This document shows positions 1 through 10,772 of a stretch of DNA of 64,000 bases, in pieces. The stretch comes from Enchytraeus crypticus (Eukaryota; Annelida; Clitellata; Enchytraeida; Enchytraeidae). The translations under genes were made by a program, and so were the position numbers. The stretch covers positions 2,091,001 to 2,155,000 of the forward strand of contig CAJHZI010000463.1 in NCBI GenBank assembly GCA_905160935.1, given 5' to 3'. Under the pieces are notes generated by a model. The model did not search any database and was not told the DNA's origin. It worked only from the letters and a program-made list of their open reading frames with translations. How positions within the stretch are numbered: position 1 is the first letter of the stretch; each line of letters starts with the position of its first letter.

Positions 1-644
1 TGGAAGGCAAAGAGTCTTCATCGACGAGCTGACAAAGGTCATTTATCGGTTGGAAAGCCTCTAGTTAAACAACACTTTATCGTCAATATTTCACTTATTC
101 TATAATCAATTGTCACCAGAGGAAAGATTAAAGACAATATCTTTCAACAAAAAAATCGCTTAAACACTTGCTATAATGCGAAAGCCTAAATATTTCACCT
201 AGTCTTAGTTGATTAAGTTTTCAATTAATCTATGTTGCCAAGTACCCACGTATAATCAGAGTGTTTCACTTCTCAGTAAATGACTGAAGAAAATTGCCTA
301 AAAAACCACGGATTTATGTCTCAATGGGATACAAAACTTTTATTTCTATTATTATAATGAAATAATATATTAAATGTAGTATTCTAATAATATTGAGGTA
401 TTGAGGTGGCTGACGACTTGACTCTCAGATTAGCGTTACTGCTTGTTTGCTGTTCATGGTAGCAATCATGCACCTAGGTTGTCTAAGCATAAAGTTCTTA
501 CAATTCAGAGAAGCCTGCAGCAGAGAACTTTCCTCAAAAGCTTTGTCACTGTACTGTTACATTATTTAATTTCAATTTTATTACTCTGTTGTTTACCGTT
601 AATTTTAAAAATCTTTTCGAGGACGGTCACCAATAGTCTTAAAT
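1..644. other. non-coding, no gene seen
   Basis: AT-rich sequence with only short chance open frames. No splice-bounded exon, repeat family member or regulatory motif could be recognised. Confidence 0.5.
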
Positions 645-782
645 AGTCAGTGGCGGTGTCGGTAAGATACTCGACCGCGGATCAGTATGTGCGGGGTTCA
701 AATCCGCTGATCGCCCGTCACTGTAGTCGCTTTCGAATGAGGAAACTGACGTTAACATTAGCTTTACCAGCTTTTTACCTTT
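645..782 (+). repeat. SINE-A copy (tRNA-derived SINE)
   Basis: This copy carries the family hallmarks: a tRNA-like head (A box altered here to TGGCGGTGTCGG), the core GACCGCGGATCAGTATGTGC, a B-box match GGTTCAAATCC, then GTCACTG...GAGGAAACTGACGTTAAC and a tail ending near CCAGCTTTTTA. About 14 copies lie in the window on both strands. Short open frames across it are chance translations of the repeat. Confidence 0.85.
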
Positions 783-3267
783 TAAATTGTAAAATTGCAA
801 ACCTCATGAAACCAAACTATTTTTTCCATACAAATACTCATTTAAAACAACAAATTTCATTTGTCCTTAGTGCAGTAAGTTGAATTTGAAACTGAAATTG
901 GCTGGTACGGTTCAATTTGATAATGCTCCTGGCTACATGTTCAGTTTAAGTGGCAAATAACAGCCACGATGTGATGTTGAATGAACAGTAATTGAGCATC
1001 TTCAGCCACAGGCGATTTCACCTGAGATATTTCATCGAGCTAGTATGATATGATACTGGTAGTCATAACTACAGTGTATAGCTTTCGTCAATTTATAAAG
1101 AAATTTTGAAGCATCTTTGATTATATCAATTTCTCTATCATTAAGTAGTGCGGCAAAGAAATGGAGTATTTACAAATCAGAGGATTTGAAAGGTAAGAAA
1201 GTTTGATTAACAGAGGCTGACCATTTGACCATTTCTAAATTAGTACAATGTTTAGAGCTTCTAGCGAAAAATTGGGAATAACAGCAATTTTATATGAGGC
1301 ATCTTTATAGTTTCCAAAAATTGAAAACTTGCAATTACATGTAGTTTAATGGATTGAGCATTAAATATTTTAAACCTAGCCAGCTTTCCAACCTCGCGCT
1401 GCCTTGAGGCACTGCAGATTATACCCACCGTTTAGGACCTTTTTTAAAGTGGAGACCTGCGCATGTTAACAGTGAACTGTGTCGGAATCGTATTCTTATC
1501 TTGCTGATGATCACAGTAGCGTCTATAAAGACAATGCCTTGATGTGATCTAATAGAGACAAAGTCTTCATATGATCTGATAAAAACGGTGTTTTGATAAA
1601 GACTTCTTGAACTTGTAAATCATTTCAATGAGTGCAGTTTGGCATGGTTCTATCAGATATTATTAATAAATTTACACAATTTTCTATGCTAATTTCAAAG
1701 GGAATTTTTAGGAGCCAACCCTCAGATTCAGAACTTTAATTATTTGAAGGATAAGAATATGTGACGACATTAATTAAATTTCACTTAAATGCTGAAGAGA
1801 GTTTGTTTCATAGTATAGTCTTTTGTTGCATTAAAAAGTGCTGTTTAGCGTCTGATATTATAAGAGAGAAACGATTTTAGACATACAAGTATTTATTCGC
1901 TAACTTAATAAATAAATTTAGTTCTCTGATCCGACTGTTAAGTTTTCCAACATGAATTCATTTTAAGTGAAACAGAGAATATGACAGAGATATCCGAGCG
2001 TCGCTACAAGCAATCTAGAGAACGATGAAGTAAAGCAAACACCATTCTGACAACGGTACCGTCAATCGATCACAACAATTGATAAATGAAATCGAAGTAA
2101 ATGCCAATTGGTCACTCGTACATAAGCACTGCTGACAGAAACTACAAGAATCTGCATGCACATGCTCACCTCGGAAATTGTTGAACACACCCAGAGTGTC
2201 TTAGGAGTTACCCTTGACTGAGAGAAGAGACTGACAGACTGACAGACAGACAGACGGAGAGATAGAGAGAGAGAGAGAGAGAGAGACAGAGAAAGAAAGA
2301 CAGAGAAAGAGAGAGAGAAATCCTTGGAGTTCTTTTATTAGCATAGATTTTACATTACAACTTCCTTTGCAAGTTAGCGGTCAACAACAGCAGATTTGTT
2401 TTTATGACAACTGAAGTACTATCGTCACTGATGATATTTACGAATAAGTAGAATGTAAATCTATTAAGATTTAATTTTAACTCGTTTGTTGAAACTTTAA
2501 ATCAACGAGAAGAAACTCTCTGTACGTGCACTGTAGCTTCCACCTACGTTACGTCGTCAATAAATTAACTCAATATTGAAATAAAAAGATGTCACCGATT
2601 GAACATGTTAGTTATGATTTGTAAAAACAAATTTAACGAAATTTTTATAGCAAAAGTAATCAGTAAAATTTATCTTCTAAGCGTAGAGAATATTGACTTT
2701 GCACTACAAAAATATGATCTTATTGTGATAGACTCTACAATTATACCTCTTATAGTTTTTATCAGCAGCAGTTATCTTAATTTTTATCATATATTTAAAT
2801 CTCAAACGTGTGATGTACTAGGATTAAGTGAACGTAATTTGTACTTGTGGTCTAATGTATTTAACAGATCTCCGTGGCACGACAGTTAAGCGTCTCCTCA
2901 GGTTGAAGTGAAAATTCATGGGAAACTCAAAAAAGAAGAAACATTAAAGTTTATTTTATATCATCTATTGGAGTGATATTGTTCAATAACTATTGCTGGC
3001 AGAAATTACTACACGCTTGTTAAACTATGCTTACGTAAAAACTACAGCGTCAGAGAAATCATATAATATGTATTAATCTATTAATTAGCTCAGTTTTTAT
3101 TTAATTCTATTCAGTAATCCTTTTCCTTTAAACACGTTGTAGTTTTCTATTGAGTATCGCATGCTGTTAAATATATACATTTTTCAGTGCACTTAAGTTT
3201 TCATAATTGAAGAGTTCACAACCGTTTCACTCATAGTTTTATTGTTTTATAAATTTCCTGATCACAG
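783..3267. other. non-coding stretch before the first recognised exon
   Basis: No coding exon was found. In particular no SUEL-lectin exon or signal-peptide exon for the downstream receptor could be identified here, so those exons lie before the window, are undetected, or do not exist. The only clear feature is a (GA)n tract at 2228-2322. Confidence 0.45.
2228..2322. repeat. (GA)n / (GACA)n microsatellite
   Basis: Imperfect run of GA and GACA units, purine-rich on the + strand. Confidence 0.85.
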
Positions 3268-3711
3268 TGGAGACAGCCCAGTCAGAGTCCTGTAGGTCAG
3301 GTGCACACCAGCAGGGACTCAAGAACACCGCCAGGGACTCTCGTGGCTCCTCCGTTCACGGATACCTGGCGAGCACGGTGATGGACGCGACAGAACTGGG
3401 AACTCCTCGCTGTCCCTGGTACCTGACCATACCTCGCGGTCAGCTCGTTAACATCACCTTGTACAACTTCCTCGACTCCTACAGTCGCACAGGAGGGACT
3501 GGAGTGCTCCCAGACGAGCAGGCTAGTAGTATTGTTGTGTGCGTGGAGGTCGCTGTGGTGTACGACGGTCCAGACAAGCGGCCGGTGACAGTGTGTGGAC
3601 GAGAGTCGAGGAGGACTCACGTGATGACGTCTCGCAGCAACCACATTCGGGTGGAGCTGAGCAATAGGGATATGATCAGGTCCATGGGAGCCTTTCTGCT
3701 CGAATACACAG
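3268..3711 (+). CDS. receptor A exon: CUB domain
   Basis: Acceptor TGATCACAG before 3268 and donor CAG|GTTCGG after 3711; phase 1 at both ends, 147 full codons. The four CUB cysteines sit in the contexts SCRSG, RCPWYL, VVCVEV and TVCGRE, and the strand motif VNITLYNF matches INITLLDF of the paralogue. The C-terminal strand FLLEYTG is typical of CUB. Exon GC content is clearly above its flanks. A long open frame on the opposite strand is a shadow of this exon. Confidence 0.85.
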
Positions 3712-6700
3712 GTTCGGTTCTGTGTGTAACCACGCGCATCATTCAAATTTAAAAGTATTTTAATAAAATGCGTATATTATCATGCATTTTAAAATGAATT
3801 CAACTTAATTTTTCTAGATTTAAAACGGCAGAGGTTGATGCAGCCCTCATACGTACTATATCGCTGTAAAGACTTTTTTGTAATATCGTTGAGCCAAGTT
3901 TGTTACCTAGATTTGAATGATCTTGTGTAATCTTTGTAGTAGTGATTACATGTAAGATAACTCACATCAAACTGACGGAGTCCATAATATATATTTTCGA
4001 TTACTTCCACTTGCATAATTAAAAATACGAACAATTACCAAGTTACTTTCAATATCGCACTTAAATTTACTCAATATTCATGATACGCCCAATAATCTCA
4101 TTGAATTAAAGCTTTTATTTCGAAATAGACTCAATTCTCATTTAAAGCCGTGATAGTTATTTATAGCACGTAAGAATATAATACATGCAAGAGTAGACTA
4201 TAAATATTACATAATTTAGTAACTAGAGTTACTTATGTTCGATGAACATAACATTCAACGAAATCTTCTCTCACTTTTCACGTAAATCCAAAGCCAATAT
4301 CAAGTTTAGCTTTATTTTCTTACACGACAGCATGTCAGTAGCAAGGAGAGGTCTGGATTTGAACAAACTAACCCGCTGTCTAACAAATAATTTCAATATG
4401 CCACCGGCTTAGACCATGATGTAATGCTAAATATTAATAGATTATACAGATTAATGTACTACTCCTCCTTATAAATTAGACTCCATGCGGCATTAATAGT
4501 ATACTGTTATCTGAATATAACTATTAAATAAGAACCAAAGTAAAATTTTCTCGTAGCTTATAGTTAATATTTCCCACGCTAAATAGCTTACAATTTTACA
4601 AAGATTAAATATCCTATTAGTGATAGTCTTGAGATTAAGCCATTACTAAGTGTCAGATATCCCAGATCTCACGTCCTGGGATTGAAAAGACGTCAGCTTT
4701 TGTGTACATGCTCACTAAGCTATAATATATTGAGCCGGCGTCTGCCCGAGCTCCACTACAGATAACCTTCAACATTAGCTTGATAACTTGTCATGCTATT
4801 CAATATAAATGATCGTCGCTTAATGCATGACTTCACTCTCTCACAGTGGATGTCTCTCTTCCGTGTTGTAGTTATCGGATGTCCAGATCTTGATCCAATC
4901 CCGGACGGATGGATTCGAAGAACTGCTGACTCGCTGGTTATCGGTTGTAACTTCACATCACACAATACCTGGCATCTTATTTGCAAGAATACACAGTGGG
5001 TTGGGAAAATCGCTAACTGCAGTTATCCACAAGGCTAGTATAAGCTGTTTTATTTCAAGATACATATTTACACGTATTTTACTGATTGCTAAATATTAGG
5101 TTCTTTCATATTCAAGGATTTCTAAGAAGTTTGCCTAAAGATATGATTTCGGATGTCAAGTATTGAAAGTCAACATCACTGTATACGTGTAAATTCGTTC
5201 TTGAAGCCAAGCGTTGCGCAGTGAAATATGTCTAACTAAAGTCTATGATCGCTGGCAAGAGCAATTCTCTAGAGATTAGACTAAGTGTTTACAGCTATGT
5301 TAACAGTAACTGTCTTTCACGGTTGGTATCATCAGGAGACAACGATATATAGGCGGAGAGATGAATTGAGAGAACACTAGTCCGAAAGCAATGTTGCTAC
5401 AGGTTCGAATTTTTCGTTTGGTAGGTCAATGAGATTGTGTAACGGCGGAAGAACTTGTCTATCATATATGCAGAATCATAATGACATGGTTTAGTGAATT
5501 AATTGCTAGTTAACGTAGCATTATGGCTTTGTAAAATATCCAAAGATATGGGAAAGTCTTTCTTTATTCCGTACCAGCTTGACACAATGCTCTACCAAGT
5601 GGCCGCAATTACCAAATTACGAAAATGGAGCAAATGACTAAAACTTCTAAAACAAAACCGAGGCATAATTTGAAAAGTAGAGACTTTATAACGAGTGCAG
5701 TGGATGATGTGTATAAACATATGATATAAATAATTATCAAGACTGTAAAAGCTGCAAAGCTATTGTTAACGTCAGTTTCATCTCTCCAAAGCGATATCAT
5801 TGACGAGAGAACCCAGGATGTGAATCCAACCGATATAGCCAATGACTGGAATATTATATCATTTTCTTTCATATGATATTTAAGGCAAGTTAAGTGCATC
5901 ATGTTACATACCACATAGCATATCATATAACAACATATCTTAAATATCATTAATGTCCATTCTGTATAACTATACATTTGGATGTATTATACATATGTAG
6001 AGGCTCTATATATAGTGTTCACTATATACAACAATTATATAAGATATAAAATTATTATAGCCCATCGCAATAATTTTCGAATAAATTGCAATGCCCAAAG
6101 CGGTTAGGATTTCATTAAGCTAACGTAGTGCTCTAGGTTCTTACGATGATTCTAATCCGTACTTATTTTAATAACGGTCGTCTCTTCTGTAATATACGGA
6201 AATAAATACATAACATAGATTTTCTCCAGGATTTTAAAACTTTTTCGAGCGTAACATTAAGTGTAAATACATTTTTTCTTATTTATGAAGATGAGTGGCC
6301 GCTAGAAACGTCTTAATGTTTTCTAAATTAAACCAATTCTTTCTTATATTTATTCAACTTATTTATAAATGTATAGCACCTTAACTGCTTCAATCCATCA
6401 AGTTGTTTATTTGTTCAATTGCTTGGTATTGTGTTTCAGACCCTCATTAACCTGAAGTTTCTTTCAGTATTTTAGTTTAATTAAAATAATCTCCATAACT
6501 ATTAATTGTTTTCAACCTGGACACTGGACAGTTGCTCAAAAACAATGATGGATGGATGGATGGATGGAAGATTGATTGATTAAAAAATTGTTTGGTTGAT
6601 AGATTGATAAAATTATTGATTGATTGCTTGATTAATTTTATTTATGGATTGATGAGCGATTGAGTGATTGAGGGATTGAGTGATTGATTAATGATTGACT

Positions 6701-7003
6701 GATGGACTGAGTACTGTCTGCCTTATTTATTGTTCTAGATGCGCGTTTAAAAAATGAAAATAAATTCAACAACGAGGAATATTTTCCGTACGGTATGTAA
6801 ATAAAATCGTATATTTAGAATGTTGTAAGGTAACAAAGCTCAAAGTTTTTATTTCGACATTGAAATAGAAAAGTAACGACATATATTTTTATTAAAACAA
6901 CAGCACTTAAAACAACATCAATGTTTTTATTTATTAATTTGTATATTCTATATTTTTATTAATATATATTCTCCTGCCGTAACGCATTGCATCACATCTA
7001 TCA

Positions 7004-7049
<46 letters not shown>

Positions 7050-9715
7050 GTCTCTCTAATCTTTCTATATTTCTCGGCGAAGGAGTATGGTGAACATTCT
7101 AAGTAATTTCATCATCGTATCTAATATTGTTACAGCTCAATTTCTCTTAGATGTAGAATAGATATTCACCAATGCTTCGCATGATACATGTGTATTAGCA
7201 TGATGGAAATAATGTCCGTTAAAAAATATATATTACGCAATATATAAAACCATTATTTTATGTATAAAAACCATTGATTATGTATATGACAAAGTAATTA
7301 ATGGTCGAAACCAGCACAACCCTCTAGAACTTAAGAGCTAAAATGTGAGCATCCGATTTTCACAGCCATCAAATCATTTCTAACAATATAGCAACTGGGG
7401 GTATTGTTTTAGAAGACAGAGAGACTTTCAAAATTATGAAACCTCAGATCCACTGGAGAAGGATTGCATCCGTGTCGATGATTCTTATAATCCAAGAAAT
7501 AACATCTCGAGTGGAACTTCTGCATGATGACTGAGAGGATTGCGTGATGACTTCCTGATAGCGAATACTTATCAAAGACGCTTAGAAGTCTTCATGTTTG
7601 ATTGCTTAATTGAGCCGAGACTCGATGCCGTGTCTTCACGCTAAGTCTAGCTTAGAATTCCTTTAGAGCTCTTCAAACACTACAACTCTTCCGTCAAATC
7701 TGATTTATAGTGTTTCGTCAAGTGGGAATCAATTTTAAGAAATTTGTCGCATTTACAAAGTAAGTTTGACAGTTGAGTAACTGGGACAGGAACAGTGACA
7801 GGACTGAGTACAGTAGATTTATCGCAATCTAAGAAAATGCACATATATGAGACACTTAGCATTTCAGTACCTGTTAGTAGATTAGTTTCAATTGTAATTT
7901 ATATTAAACAAAAGCCCTTTTTGACGTCTGAAAGGGCATTCGTTTGATGAGCGCCTAGGCTCCAGAAATTGCTATAAAAACTTAACGAATTGATAAAGTC
8001 TTTTCGTATCCCGACCCTGGTTAAACTGGGATTTAAGGGAAGATGCTAAGGATGATGACATTAAACGATTGCTGAGTCACTAAGTTTTAATTTTTAATTT
8101 TAGGAATTTCAATTTTCGATTTCGTGGGCAACTGTTGACAATATTGATACCGAAATAGTATAATAACAACAATTAGAGTCCTACTGTCATTAATGACAAC
8201 ATCGAGTATTATTTAGATAAATCCAGGCCAATGATCAATGAGAAGGTTTAAAACTGCAAATTCCAAAATCCAAAAAATAAGTCCAGAGATAGGGAAATAT
8301 TTATTAAGACATTTTTGTTAGAAAACTATACTTTCAAATAAATTATAAATTAATCTTTAAAATTAATATCTTTATCTTTTTTATTATTATCTTTCGTATA
8401 AATTACTTTTCAGGCGTGGTTCTCATGGTGATAGTGGGCGTGGCTGTTGGAATTATTGTTGGAGTACTGTTGCTCTGTCTGATCACAATTTGCAGCAAAA
8501 GGTAATCAAGCATTTTAAAATATTCTGCTAGGTGGAAAATAATTTGTGAAATATAATTCAAATATGTATGTATAATGTTAATTTTATTTCGCATTCTATT
8601 ACGTCAATTGCAACTTCCGCATGTGTTCTCTACATAGCGAAAGGCTACGCCTTTACAAGTATCGTCCCACTAACAGTTAAGAATTACTGAAGTTTTAATG
8701 CGACTGGAAGAGAAATTTGTGCTAAATAAATCAAAATACACAGACGCAATTTTTGCTCGAAATAACTGAGGATCACTCGCTCAATATAAAATTAATAAAG
8801 CTATCAATGGAAGTAATGGAACAAATTTTAATGCAGTCTAGTCATTACCTAATATCTATAAACCTATAGATTTTTGACATTGTTGTATATCCTGTAAAGT
8901 TTTTCTCCTTAATATTGCGTATTTTAATAGGATACACGTAAAATTGGATTAATATATATACAGACTGGGGCAACAAAAACAAATCCCCTAGCGAAATCTC
9001 AATAACTTTAAGAAAACTCAAAATATCTCTACGAAATTTCCGGAGCTTCTAGGGGAGGTATTTCTGCGTATGTCTTGAAAATGTGATGAAAATCCATTTA
9101 GCAGGAAAAATATTACAGCGTTTCTACGAAAAAAAGTGCAAAATCAGTTTTAACAAGGCTTTTTTGCCAAAAGTCTTAATAATTTGAACAAAACGCAAAA
9201 TAATTTTACAAAATTTTCGGAGCTTCCAAAGGAGGAATTTCTACACATATCCTGCAAATTTGGTGAAAATTTATTCAGAAGTAATAAAAATACAGCGTTT
9301 TTTAAAAAAAATGTTAAAACCAATTTTAGCAAGGCTTTTTTAAACAAAAGTACCGGAAATTTTCTTCAAAATTTAGGAATAATTTTAACATAAGAACGAA
9401 TTTTAAGCATCATTTATTAGAGTAGCTAACAAGGTAGTGCAGGCTTAAACTCCACCACTTAAGTAAACGTCCCTTTTCAGGGTCGTTATTTTCTTTAAAA
9501 GGAACGACTGACATTTCGAAAAGCCTTGTTAAAATTGATTTTAGCACTTTTCTCGTAGAAATGCTGTAATTTCGTAACTAATGAAAATATTTTCATCAAA
9601 TTTGCAGGATATACGCAGAAATTCCTCCCCTAGAAGCTCCGAAAATTTCGTAGAGATATTTTGAGTTTTCTTGAAGTAATTGAGATTTCGCTAGGGGATT
9701 TTTTTTTTGCCCCAG

Positions 9716-9783
<68 letters not shown>

Positions 9784-10709
9784 GATTAACGTTTTCCTAA
9801 TCTGCTGATGCACTGAAATGTAAAATTATGAAAGTGTGTCTATTACGCCGTACAGACACTTTTCGTTTTCGGTAGATCTTTAAGGTAAGAGTAAATTGAA
9901 GACTCTTCACGTGGCTAACCGGCAAACGAATGACGAGCACGTGAGCTAACGGGGCAGGTGATGCATTACTTTCCACGTTTTGATAAATGTTCGTGTCCTC
10001 GTCCCATTTAAAATGCTTTCAACGGAGATGTTTTGAATTGACACCATTAGTCTGACCCAAGTGTCATCAATGATGTATGTGCCTCAGTGTTGACAAAACG
10101 ACGCTACAAACACTCGCGTGATGCTGCTGTAGATGTGCGACCAGCTCAGATGTAGAGTTAAGATATTGAACAAAATGCTAAATTACTCGATCCTTTAATG
10201 TCAATGAAAAGAAATATTAAATTACTCAATCATTTAATGTCAATGAAAAGAAATTATAAATTACTCAATCATTTAAGATCAATGCAAAGAAATGCTCAAT
10301 AACTCAATCATTTAAGATCAATCCAAAGAAATACTAAATGACTAAATCTTGGATCAAAGAAAAGAAATGCTAAAGTACTCGATCATTTAAGGTCAATGAA
10401 AAGAAATTGTAAATTACTCAATCATTTAAGATCAATGCAAAGAAATATTAAACTACTAAATCTTAGATCAATGAATAGAAGTGCTCAATTACTCAATCAT
10501 TTAAAGTCACTGATAAGAAATACTAAATTACGCAATCACTTAAGGTCAATGAAAAGAAATGCCAAGTTACTAAATCAAACACAAGCACCATGAGCGCAAT
10601 TATTTTCAGTGATCTTCAGTTTTCAGTGCAGATGATCTATGCTTCAGTTGGAGTTATTTAGCATAAGCACTACAGTTCGGAGTTGCTAGTGATATATTTG
10701 CCATATATA

Positions 10710-10772
<63 letters not shown>

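Larger units (their letters stand above)
5034..8413. other. receptor A intron, large
   Basis: No further exon is supported. The stretch holds an old SINE-A copy (5745-5850), a (GATT/GGAT)n tract, a (TC)n tract, a family C repeat and a LINE 3' fragment. A frame of 122 codons on the minus strand at 5609-5977 overlaps the SINE copy and has no coding signature. Confidence 0.5.

Noticed and set aside
3297-3746. 149-codon minus-strand frame opposite the CUB exon of receptor A
   Set aside because: Shadow of a GC-rich exon; the plus strand has the CUB motifs and splice sites.
5609-5977. 122-codon hydrophobic minus frame
   Set aside because: Overlaps a degraded SINE-A and AT-rich intron; hydrophobic composition is expected from such DNA.
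9150-9393. Open frames on both strands near 9.2 kb
   Set aside because: They lie inside the foldback element arms and are low-complexity Lys/Phe/Asn translations.
10396-10593. 13-residue repeat protein (KLLNHLRS...)
   Set aside because: A 39-bp minisatellite keeps the frame open; no start context, splice or homology.
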